Notes under the pieces: model-generated | The model's input: only the letters and a program-made list of their open reading frames with translations | What the model was told of the DNA's origin: nothing | Database searches by the model: none | Shown: in pieces, positions 35,538-45,600 of the stretch | How positions within the stretch are numbered: position 1 is the first letter of the stretch | Layout of the letters: every line of letters starts with the position of its first letter | Translations under genes and position numbers: made by a program | From: Aquatica leii | Taxonomy: Eukaryota > Arthropoda > Insecta > Coleoptera > Lampyridae | Reading direction: 5' to 3' | Assembly: GCA_035610365.1 (NCBI GenBank) | Contig: CM069437.1 | Coordinates: 54,150,093-54,214,092, forward strand | Length of the DNA: 64,000 nt

Positions 35538-35600
35538 GATAACATTTTTTAAGTCTGTAAATATTCTCTTTCTTTGCATGCTAACTTACACTATATATAA
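35538..35600 (+). promoter_or_regulatory. Core promoter of secreted-protein gene 2
   Basis: TATATATAA lies at 35592-35600, about 36 bp before the ATG. It is preceded by AACATTTTTTAAGTCTGTAA then ATATTCTCTTTCTTT, the same block as in gene 1 with nearly the same spacing. This is the best-conserved noncoding stretch between the two genes near the start. Confidence 0.7.
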
Positions 35601-35635
35601 AGAAATTTTACGTTTTAATTATTATAAAAAATAAG

Positions 35636-36589
35636 ATGAAAGTAGCTTGTGTTTTATTAGTCGTTTGTGTTCTTGCTTTTAGTGAAGCAAAACATATAAA
35701 AAATGGTAAGAAATTTTGCTTTAAATCTTTTTTTGTACTCGCCGCCTGGGAAGTGAAGTTTTACATACGTGTGCAGCCAATCAGGAAATTGTTATTCCCG
35801 CACGAGTGCGGGAAAAATCACAAAAAACACTGGCATTTACAGACATTTAAACAATAATATTATAATGCAATTTTAATTTGTAATTGTTAAAAACCGTTTT
35901 CCCAGTGTTTTTTATTAATAAAAACAAGAAGTAAACTTAAAAAAGCAATACAAAGTATACAAAATATGATCAGCACAAACACTTTAGACATCAAATGTCA
36001 ATTCATAGCACTCTACACTTTTCATCAAGGTGACTATATCAAAATTTGACATTAATATAAAATGATTGCTTCTGCTTATCAAAGGAAATATTTGCTCGTT
36101 ACAAAAAATTATGTACAAACCTCTTGCGGGAAAATCATTCTAGCATTCGCGCTATTAAAGCACTCTTTCACTTCGTTCGCTCGTGCTTTAAATGCGCTCA
36201 TGTAGGAAAAACTTCTTCCCGAACTTGGTTCGTAAATAACTATTACGATTTTACTAAAAGTGTATTTATTTTACACTTAATTTTGTTAAATTTATTGTTT
36301 TTTTTTAATTTTAGAAGTGGCGTTGCAAAACAAATTTTTGTTGGGTCCGATAATATGCCTAATAAACTCGTTTTTGCAACTTTTTACTATAGGCAATGCT
36401 GCACTTCTTCAAGAACTGGCTTTATTGCAAGTCAAGAGTCAATGTTTTGCATCTGCTGTTAGTCCGTTCGTCCTACTGCAATACTGGGCATGTATTTCTG
36501 CATTTATCCAAGCTTCCTTTACGAGCTTAACGCAACTTCAAGCTGCATTCCCGTTATTATCTATTGTACTCAGATGTTTTATTGCGTAA
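35636..36589 (+). CDS. Small secreted four-cysteine protein, paralogue 2
   Basis: Exons 35636-35705 (70 nt) and 36315-36589 (275 nt) are inferred from GTAAGA and TTTTAG sites. The intron is phase 1 at exactly the same codon as in paralogue 1, giving 114 residues. MKVACVLLVVCVLAFSEA is the signal peptide. Mature cysteines are again 38, 67, 83 and 111, and KSQCFASAV, LLQYW and LQAAFPLLS are shared. Differences concentrate in residues 44-55. AATAAA occurs at 36601 and 36656. The intron is 609 bp against 101 bp in the paralogue because of an insertion with inverted ends. The family is not recognised; a secreted, disulfide-stabilised helical protein is the most I can infer. No disabling change is seen. 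Confidence 0.85.
35738..36232. mobile_element. MITE-like insertion in the gene 2 intron
   Basis: The insert accounts for about 500 bp absent from the gene 1 intron. GGGAAGTGAAGTTTTACATA then CGTG (35748-35771) is inverted near the other end as CATGTAGGAAAAACTTCTTC then CC (36199-36220). Inside are TTCCCGCACGAGTGCGGGAA (35796-35815), AAAAACACTGG with CCAGTGTTTTT (35824-35834 and 35901-35911), and a hairpin around TTCGTTCGCTCG with TAAAGCAC/GTGCTTTA arms. The right boundary is estimated. Confidence 0.6.
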
Positions 36590-37034
36590 AACGTATTTAC
36601 AATAAAATGTTTCTTTGTTCTTAAAAATTTATAACTGTTGTTAGTAAACACCATAAATAAAGCAATAAATGCTGGTTAAATTTTTTTTGGTTGTTTTCAT
36701 TTATTGATTAAAATTTTTTTATATAATGCTCACCTGATACTTGCATTTTCGCTTTTAGACCATACAAAACTTTTTATAAAGAATAAATGTTTTTCGTAAA
36801 ATTATTTTTTAAAAAGTTTCTCACCAGCGGCGTACTTAAGTGAACACACTGTGTATAATGTGTTAAGTAAGTGTTAAGTTAAGTAAGTGTGTAAGTATAA
36901 TTATAAAATAATTTTTTGTATGAAAATTTTTCTGGACAAATATCATTCAACAATATTTTTTTATAATTTGCACCTTTTTGAGCCAATTTTAAACAAAAAT
37001 TTAAAAATATAAAAATTTTGCAGAGATTGGTACT

Positions 37035-37210
37035 AAGTACTACATATTTTCAAATTACTTGTCAATTAATTAAAATTAAGTCACTAATACCAATGTTGTA
37101 AAGAAAAATTACACCAATTTTATTAAAGCATGCAATTTTTTTTATTAAAATACGCATATGGGTGATTTTATAAGATATATTAAAGACGCAAATTCTAAAA
37201 AAAATGTAAT
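37035..37210 (+). repeat. Direct repeat 3' of gene 2 (mate at 48575-48760)
   Basis: TATTTTCAAATTACTTGTCA, TTAAAATTAAGTCACTAATA, AAATTACACCAATTTTATTA and ATATTAAAGACGCAAAT occur in order in both copies, with roughly 80% identity by eye. It lies 450 bp downstream of gene 2, so the distant mate may mark the 3' flank of a lost gene copy. Confidence 0.75.
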
Positions 37211-37632
37211 TCTTAGCATGCATAGCATTTCTAATTTAAGAGTACAAAAATCATATAATACTAACTTAAGCTGCATAAAACCACTTTACGTTGTAAGGTA
37301 AACTTTAAAACAATTACTAACATTAGCAACAAATAAAATTCAAACATAAATGAAAAGATTGTAACGGTTAAATTTTAACTTGCTATTCTTTTCGTTTGAC
37401 GAATAGGCAACTTTGTCATCACCAACATATGAACACCCGACCTCGACCAATTGTGCTCGAGTTTTATGGTGGCAGATGGCGCAAGCGTAGTTCATCTTTT
37501 AAAGACATTTTCCGTCACTTTTGATTTTGGTCACGTCCGGTGCGGTGTGTGTGTCGGCGTTGCAAGCGAAAGGATTGTAAAATCTGAAATCAATATTTCA
37601 GATGTGCGAGTCGGAGAAACCGCACAGATATC
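37211..37632. other. Noncoding interval with a GC-richer patch
   Basis: The 37430-37620 stretch is locally GC-rich (for example CACGTCCGGTGCGGTGTGTG) and yields a 71-residue open frame without recognisable motif. It may be old transposon sequence. Nothing further is identified. Confidence 0.4.
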
Positions 37633-39974
37633 CCTAGTAGCACAAAATATATGTACGACATTCTAATGACCTTGGTACAATATTTAAAGTCAGTTAAATA
37701 TTGCTTGTTGTAATAGATTATTCTTGATATTGTTAAGTGTATAATACTAATATCCTAAAAATATATACGTACAATATCATTGATATATTTTAAAACCTTA
37801 CAAATTTTTTCAAGGTTTACATGACATCAGGTAAATATTTTAATCCTAGATACTTACTGCAAGATGTAGAAAATGTATTCTAAAGATTATAAAACTAGAT
37901 AAAAACAATGTTATAAAAATATATACCAACAATATTGTTCGTATATTCTAAAGTCACAAATGTTTTTCAAAATTTGACTGACATAAAATATGTATTATAA
38001 TTATATACAGAGCTAATATTTATTTTTAATCAGTATCTAGTTTTTTATGCTTATTTTTAAGTGTATTTTTAAATTTACCTATTTATGGATGTTAAACGTT
38101 TTCCTTAACTTTTTTTAATTCTTGCTAAAAACCCTAACACGATGTTCTCACGATTTAAATATGCTTATTTTAAAAATTATTTTTATGTACGTATTATTTA
38201 ATAAAAAGTAATCCTATATCATAGTATGTAATTTGTTAAAAATTTTATAAGAAACGCAATATAATTATTAAAAAAATTACACAAGGAGAATTAAGATATT
38301 GCGTTTGAATTGAATTAAAAAACTAATTGCGTTATAACAAAAACTATAGTAATTTTTCAATAATAAACTACATTTTGCTGCAAAGAAATTTTAGAAAAGG
38401 TATTTTAATTTTTTTCATCTTTTCCAAATATTTTTGTAGCATTTTAAACGGGTTTACCCCGTTTAGTAAATTTCTTAGAATTCTTTGCAACATTAAAAAA
38501 AGTATATTATTTACCTGCTTTTGGGTGTTGAGGTCAAAAATCGTTATATAGACCCTGAACAAGAATAAGAAAAGCTTTCTTTATGCATTTAGATTTTGTG
38601 TTTGCAGTTTGCGAAGTTTATATCGAGTTTTAGTGTCTTTTAATTTTAATATTTTTTATTTTTGCATCATGTTTTCTAAATATAGAAAAGCAAAAAATCA
38701 TTTTGTAAATAATTTATTTTAACGCAGCAAGTACACTCTAAATTCGATGTTTGCTTAGTTGGTTGTTCAACATTTCCAGAAAATAATTTAAAGAAATTTA
38801 AACGGTCAATAGTAATAAGAAACGTAAATTAAAGAAACGCTTTTATTTACTTAATTATAATCAATAATTAATAAACAACACATTTTAAATATATAAGTCA
38901 ATATATCAAAAAAAAAAACAGTTTCTAAAATTTATTTGAATATTATCCTTACTTTTTGAATACGTATCCCAAGAAAATGCTTTTGTGCACTTTTAAAACT
39001 AATCATGTTTGAAGTTTTTTGTAATTTCATTAATTCATACTAGTCAGTAAAAAGACAAACATTAGAATATATAGTAGATGTTTTATTGTAGTGATTAAAT
39101 TAATAATGCTGTTCATATTTCTGTAAGCCAAATTTAAAAAAATATGTCTTGATAGAGTTTCTTTATTGAAAAATTCAAACTAAAACCATTTGTTTATTTC
39201 ATACCAATTAAAATAACTTTAATACATTTTAAGGCATTTCATAATTATTATTATAAAATGTAGACTTTTTAATACAACTTGATAGAGTAAATCTTAATTG
39301 TGTGTTTTTTTTCAGATGCCAGACTCCTAATGTAACGGATGTTACATATGTAAATCCGTTGCGTTACATTTGGCAAAATTTTGAACATTTATGTAGTACC
39401 TATTTAATATGTGATGATAATAATAAGTAATTTTAAGATACTATTTTTTTGTGTATTTAATTTTTAAAGATGTTTAAAATGTATACAGATTTTATATTTA
39501 TTATATTTGATTCATAACTTATAATTTTATTTTGTTAGTGTCATTTTTATAAATAAACGTGTTCGCACAGAATATCTATAGTGTTTCAGTACGGTTTAAT
39601 AAAAACTGTACATTGTACAATGCGTAGCAAAAAAAAACCAGAATAAATATCATTTGCAAACATACACATATGTAGTAGATATATATTTTAGAAATATCTC
39701 ACAAATAATAGTGAGATACATCTAGAACAGACTAAAAAGATATATTTTCCATATATTAGAAAAAAATATTGAGACGGCATTTACATCTAATGTCTGCCAT
39801 ATATCGAAAACATATATTTAGAATATATTTATAACTAATATTTAGAAAATATTTATTTTATATAAATTATTGATATAACATTACACTAAATGGCCAATAT
39901 AAAAAACTGTGACATTTAAATATTTACCAGATGTTATTTACTAATATATTACGTATATTTTGTATTACTAGGGA
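37633..39974. mobile_element. Noncoding element with inverted termini
   Basis: ATATCCCTAGTAGCACAAAA then TATATGTA at 37630-37657 matches, inverted, TACGTATATTTTGTATTACT then AGGGATAT at 39949-39976. Subterminal blocks such as ACATCAGGTAAATATTTTAA (about 37820) also recur inverted (about 39915). The interior is very AT-rich, with TATATATTTAGA-like repeats near the right end. A second hairpin is centred at 38457 (AAACGGGTTTACCCCGTTT). No transposase is readable, so it is a non-autonomous element of unknown superfamily. Confidence 0.55.
38380..38540. repeat. Internal palindrome
   Basis: The centre AAACGGGTTTACCCCGTTT (38447-38465) is flanked by diverged complementary arms of about 60 bp. This explains why both strands appear open here. 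Confidence 0.55.
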
Positions 39975-41078
39975 TATTTCTGTCCAGCACATATTGTAGC
40001 TCTTATGGCAAACTCGGTTAATTAATTCTTATGGCGTACTCGGTTAAGGCCACGGACGGATTATAATCAATCAATTACGCAAACGTATCTAATTATTACT
40101 ACCGTTAGTAAATTGCGGCGGTGTAGTAAAAAGTTTGATTTCAGAGTCTAATTTAGATTTGTTTTGTAATTTTTATGTTATTTATGTCATAAGTACAACT
40201 TTACCAGTGGCGTAGCCACAGGAGCAGTAAAGATTTTGTGAACTACGACGATTCGGCTTCTGCCTTTTCTTTTTCTTAATAGGGTCGGTTGTCGTAGGTT
40301 GTTACGTGCATAAATTTCAAAATGTAATACACGTGTATATTTATTACACTAAAGTTACATTTCTGGCTTCGACGCTCTCCAGCAAGTTTCGTTTTTGTTT
40401 TACTTTCTGTCAAGACATTAAACCGTCCATTACTTAAATTTGTGGTTGCGACGCCTAAATTAATTTTTAACATGATGGTGCGGCTATGATATAAAACGAA
40501 AACGCATTTCTAATAGTTTATGCATCACAAGCACGACCCGACACGTGTTAGTTCACATGTTTCGGTGTATTTTCTACCAGTGAAGGGTTAATATAGATCA
40601 AATGCTTTAATGGAAATATTGTAATTTGGAAGGCCTGATTTAAATCTAAAAAACGACACATCGAAAAGAAAATTTTCTTTGATGTACTGTTCGTTACGAG
40701 TCAATAGACTGAAATATCTCTTTCAGTTCATAGTGTGCAACAGCATTCGATAACTGGGTTTTTATTTCTAATTTTTTTAGCATTATTTGTGTTGTAGATT
40801 GCTTTTTTGAGTCATTGTGCTGACACCATTTGCTCTGTTCATTAATATTCCAGATCGACTAAACAAGGAAAAGTAAGTAAGGGCAAGTACTGCATTGTAA
40901 GTAAGTCGTCTTTAATTACATTTGTGTTATTTTAAGGTCTCTCACGAAAATTTTGCTTGTTATTCTAACTTGCGTAATTACAATAATTGTTTCAATACCA
41001 TTTAGGTACTTTATTTCATTATTTTTAGGTGTCGCATGCTGTTCATCATAGATTATTGTCATTATCAACTCTCTTTTC
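39975..41078. other. Noncoding interval
   Basis: A 25-bp tandem pair occurs at 40001-40048 (CTTATGGCAAACTCGGTTAA and CTTATGGCGTACTCGGTTAA). CAGTGGCGTAGCCACAGGAG at 40205-40224 resembles a hAT terminus, but no partner is seen. No gene is supported; the - strand frame at 40276-40473 has no motif. Confidence 0.45.
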
Positions 41079-41586
41079 TCTAAATATTAACAATATCTTT
41101 TGTTTTTTTTTAATCAAAAGCGTTAAATCTATCATGTTTATACAATCTCATGTTTTGACTGTAATAATTATATAGGACAGTCAACTACATTATTAAAAAA
41201 TAATAGTGTTTTACGTAAAAATTAGATTAAAATCAAAACAAAAAGTAATTTTAATTATTTATTGTATTGTAATGTTTTTGAAAACTTTACATAATATTAA
41301 TTTCAGTAAGATTAAAAAAAAATTGGCTAATTAGTATACACTATTTTGTTACAAAATTGAGTATTTTTAAATAAATTAAAAAAAATCTAACTATGTAAAA
41401 AATATTTTTTTTTATTATGAACAAAAATTTGGTATATTTGTGTTCATCAAAATTTAAGCAAAAAAATTTATTGCGTCGTAACTGAATTTAATCGTCACGT
41501 TGTTTTTTAAAAATTGACTTTACCGTTATAACGAGGTTATTACTGCAAAAATTAAAGCAGGTAACGTAAAAAAGCCTAACAGATAA
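41079..41586 (+). repeat. Direct repeat, copy 2 (mate at 34510-35080)
   Basis: It is near identical to the first copy apart from a deletion of about 75 bp and scattered substitutions. It stops abruptly at AACAGATA, where a 133-bp hairpin begins. Offset between copies is about 6.57 kb. Confidence 0.9.
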
Positions 41587-41719
41587 TAGTATATTGAAAA
41601 ACAAATGTCACAATGAGACTTTTTGCCGCACGAAGACCAGGTTTGCAGACCGACTGAAAGGAGGTCTGCAAATGGTCGAGTGCGGCAAAAAGAAGTTGTG
41701 ACATGTGTTTTTCATACTA
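41587..41719. repeat. 133-bp hairpin with about 57-bp arms
   Basis: TAGTATATTGAAAAACAAAT then GTCACAATGAGACTTTTTGC through TTTGCAGACC pairs with GGTCTGCAAATGGTCGAGTG through TTTTTCATACTA. The loop is GACTGAAAGGA. Flanking T/A-rich ends suggest a foldback MITE. It sits 155 bp upstream of the Crypton start codon, exactly at the edge of the preceding direct repeat. Confidence 0.9.
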
Positions 41720-41874
41720 TTTTTTCTATTTTGCGTGCATTTACTCTAAAATTTTTAATAAATAAAGATCTTAATTGTTTTTTGTTTTTTTTTAATTATG
41801 TTGGTAATTGTGGCATTTGACAATTCAAATTTGAAATTTTTAATTATTTCTGAATTTAATAAAAAGTTGTAAAA

Positions 41875-43146
41875 ATGGAATCTCTAAGTTGTACTCCGCC
41901 TGACGTAAAAGAACTAGCTAATAAAGCTTTAGATAACTTGATGCCAACGAAATCCCGTTCAAAATATTAAAAAGAATATAAAAACTTTACAACTTGGTGC
42001 GATCAAAACAATGTAAATTCAATTACCGAAAATGTGGTACTGGCGTATTTTCAAAATATGACGCATTTGAAAAAGTCTTCAACTATGTGGTCCAATTATT
42101 CGATGTTGAAAACGTGTCTTAACATAAACAAAAATATTGACATTTCTAAATTTCTAAAAGTGACTGTTTTTTTGAAAAGAATTTCTAAAAATTATGTGCC
42201 TAAAAAATCTAAAGTTCTGGAATTCAAACATATTGAAAAGTTTCTTGTTGAAGCCAATGATGATCGTTATCTTGCAATGAAAGTAAGTACATACATGTAT
42301 TAAAGTACACAGTTTACGCAGTACGCTTTATTAGTGACAGTTTAAGTACCTAAAATTTAATAAAAACTGGTTTAACTTCATTGATATGTACAACATGTTT
42401 TTACTTTTCAGAATGCCTTAATTATAGGATACTCAGGTGCTTGCAGACGTGAAGAGCTAATGTTGTTAAGTATTAAGGACATTGAGTTTAAGATGGATTC
42501 AATCATAGTATATATTCCTAAAACTAAAAATAATGTCCCACGAGTATTCGTCATAACTGAACTTACTTGGATACATTTAATAAAAAAATATTATCAGCTT
42601 CGACCTGCACATACACCACACGATCGGTATTTTCTTACATATCGGGAAGGAAAATGTAGCATTTTACCAATAGGAATAAATAAAATAGGACAAATGCCAA
42701 AAAGCATTGCTACATTTTTGAATTTATTCAATCCCGAGGATTATACAGATCACTGTTTTCGACGTAGCTCAGTCTCCGAATTAGCAAACCGTGGTGGAGA
42801 TTTAATAACAATAAAAAAACATGGAGGCTGGAAATCGTCAGCAGTTGCTGAGGGCTATATCGATGCTACAATAACGAAGAAGTTCGAAGTTGCACAAAAG
42901 CTTTCACATCATTTCGCAACATCTACGGTTGTCAAACCTTCAACTTCAACCGATTGTGAAAGTGGGAATAGCAGTAGCATTGGTAGTACTGAAGCAAAAG
43001 AAACATTTAATGTTGTAGAGGTACAATCTGAATCAGAAAGCACAAAAACTATCAAAATACTTCCTGGCTTACCTCTTTCTATTGGTGATAATTGTACTGT
43101 TACAATCAAAATTTATAATAACTGTACAATTGATAATAATGCATGA
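41875..43146 (+). pseudogene. Crypton tyrosine recombinase, nearly intact
   Basis: Exon 1 (41875-42282) and exon 2 (42412-43146) flank a 129-bp GTAAGT...TTTCAG intron and encode about 380 residues. A single in-frame TAA at 41968-41970 breaks codon 32. The N-terminal half, with WCDQNNVNSI and STMWSNYSMLKTCLN, looks like the SAM-like core-binding domain. The catalytic domain carries GACRREEL (Arg), DHCFRRSS (His-x-x-Arg), KHGGWKSS (His/Trp) and AEGYID (nucleophile Tyr), so all active-site residues are present. A Ser/Thr-rich tail of about 75 residues follows. The family is Crypton-type tyrosine recombinases of animals. A downstream Met at 42058 could bypass the stop. Whether it is expressed is unknown. 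Confidence 0.85.
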
Positions 43147-44235
43147 GTTTATTAAAAGTTCGTTAATTTTGTTCTACTTTATAAACTAGCCTTTAAATAT
43201 CGAAATTAACTGTAATTTAAAGCAAAATAACTTTAATTAATCAGAAAATACAGCTGTAATATATTTATCAGAATATTTAGTTAGGTTATGGTTAACAGTC
43301 AGATAGGGTTTACACTATTGCAAACTTAAATTTATTTAATCACTACAGCAGTACGGAAAGAGAGTCTCTTTCCGTATCGTTTACAGTACGGATATAAGGC
43401 TATAACCGTCGCGAAATAGAAAAAATGTATCTTAAAAATGTAACCGCGCTTAATTAAATGTGAATATTACTGAAATAGATATGTTTCAGTTATCAATGTT
43501 TTTAAAACAATTTAAATAACTTTAGCAATAAAAACCTCCGTTATCACGAAACAAAATACTTATTTGATTTTTGTTTTGAATTTAATACTTGGTATTTTAA
43601 ATTTGATTTGTAATATAATAATTAATAGTAGTAGATGAAAAAGTTGTATATAGATCTCGGTTAAAAAAATGTTTATAATCTGCACGACTTACATCCTTTC
43701 CATTATAATTTGTTGCTTATGTTATGTTATAATCATACATTTGTTCACTTTGGTACATAATGTATTATTTTTTTGTACTATTTAAGACTTTTTCAGTTTG
43801 TTTTAAATATTATTAATTGTGCTCATATTTGTTTACATATAGTAACAGAAACGGGCCTGCTAGGGCTAGAGTTAACAAATCGAGCAAATATTTTCGATTA
43901 AATGATTTACTTAGTTAATTCACCTTACGATTTTGATAAAGTAGTAAAAATTATTAATACAAAGACAAAAGTTTTTTTTTTAAAATTTATTCGTAAAATT
44001 TTATGAAAGGAAGCAAATCTATTAAAAAAAAATATAGATTCAACTTGATTGAGTGAAACTTAGTAGCCAATTCCTGATTAATGCATTTTAATAATTTTAG
44101 CCAAATTTGATCAATGACTTCTAACAAAAACTGTATGTGTAATTTTTCTAACGTTTTTAGTTTTATAATTCAAATTACGTTTTATAAAATGTTTTCTTAA
44201 TCAAAATCTTTCGTGAACTGTTAAATTATTAACGT
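43147..44235. other. Noncoding interval 3' of the Crypton
   Basis: The only structure is the palindrome ACGGAAAGAGAGTCTCTTTC then CGT near 43353-43375, followed by CAGTACGGATATAAGG, which repeats CAGTACGG. No gene is visible. Confidence 0.5.
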
Positions 44236-44239
44236 TTTA

Positions 44240-44480
44240 TTGTTGTAAGGGTTCCTTCTCGCTTGTTATCTCTTCTACATTTGGTATGTACACACTACAT
44301 TTTTATCAAAAGCATTGTTCTAGAAATTTACGTATTATCGTATTATGTTAAGGATTGCAGGTTGTGAACTAATAAATATTTAACAACATTTCATTGTTTT
44401 TGTTCAAATATTAAAAATTCTATAAAAAAATCTGACAAAAAAATATTATATTCAAGGTTTTTAATGACGTTGTTTATAAT
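44240..44480 (+). repeat. Secreted-gene upstream module without a gene
   Basis: TTTTTATCAAAAGCATTGTT (44309), TAATAAATATTTAACAACAT then TTCATTGTTTTTG (44370-44403) and TTCAAGGTTTTT (44451) follow the order seen before gene 1 and gene 2. No exon follows; a Copia LTR piece and a Crypton-bearing element come next. Together with the downstream repeat at 48575, this may mark a destroyed gene copy. Confidence 0.55.
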
Positions 44481-44529
44481 TACACAATTACAGCACTTTT
44501 GCTGTAAAAAACAGAAATGGCCAAGTTCT

Positions 44530-44627
44530 ACTTCTTGTTTTGGCTCTCAAAGAGAGGCTAGGACCAAGCCTAAGTCTGGGTGATTAACTACGACGCGGTC
44601 TAAGCCGAAAGTCGCTTATAATCATAA
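44530..44627 (-). mobile_element. Fragment of the Copia LTR, inverted
   Basis: The reverse complement gives ATAAGCGACTTTCGGCTTAG then ACCGCGTCGTAGTTAATCAC and CCAGACTTAGGCTTGGTCCT. This is nearly identical to 27359-27450 within the Copia 3' LTR. Neither LTR end is present. Confidence 0.88.
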
Positions 44628-45600
44628 ATATTTTGTTAATAGCGTGATAAAAACTCGACTGTTGAAATTAGAAAACTAAAGTAAGTATTTAAATGTTATG
44701 CCATAATAAAAACTTTTTATCTATAATTGCGCCATAGTTTATCAACTACAAAATAATATATGTATTAAAGAACGGGATTCATAAAGTCGGTTATACGAGT
44801 GGCAAAGCCGCGAAATGGCCTACTTGAACGCGACCGATTGAACGAGACCGTTTGAACGCGACTATTTGAACGCAAAGACGATTGAACGCAGGGATTTTTT
44901 AGACGTAAAGACGTTTGAACTCAATATGCATTTTTATTTCTCTATACGAATGTGTAGTACAGCAGATCTTGCTACATTTGCCAAAAAACGTTTTATTCAA
45001 AAATTGAAATTAAAAGTAAAGTTAAATACAATAATAACCTTAAAAGATGAATACTTATTTTTCAAACAAATAATAATTTTTACAAATAAATATATAAAAC
45101 GGGACTAAATTTTTTTATTTTTTTTTATTAAGAGTAATTAAACAATAGTTATTTGTATCACTAGTCCAAAAAGTGCCGAGATGAAGCCATGTACAAAATG
45201 CGAATACTTGCAAAATACTTAAGTATTAATTTTTAATAATAGTTACGTAATGAAAAAAAGTATTAGATTTTAGTTCGAGGTTGTGTTGTCGCAAAGCGTA
45301 GGGAGACAAAAATCGAGAGCTAAAATAATATTTTTTTGTGTATTGTACACTATCTTTTTCTTTAGCGAAAAAACGACTATTGACATATTTAAAAAAAATT
45401 ACAATATATTAAAATCAGAAAATTATCGAAATTTAAAGTTCTAAACTAGTAGGCTGTTGTACTTGTAGCGACAATTAGACCTGCGTTGCTAAAAAAATTA
45501 TAAAGTAATCAAATATTTGTCAATTAAATTTTGAGACTTGATTTAAAAATTGCAAACTTAATGGTTGTTTACTAGTAATTTTGAATAATAAAGTTAAAAA

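Noticed and set aside
36124..36462. 112-codon frame in gene 2
   Set aside because: It spans the intron insertion and reads exon 2 out of frame; the spliced model shared with gene 1 is far better.
40205..40224. hAT terminus CAGTGGCGTAGCC
   Set aside because: No inverted partner or target duplication was found within several kilobases.
44866..45108. 80-codon frame in front of the second Crypton
   Set aside because: It begins inside the TTGAACG array and shows no domain; it is open by chance.
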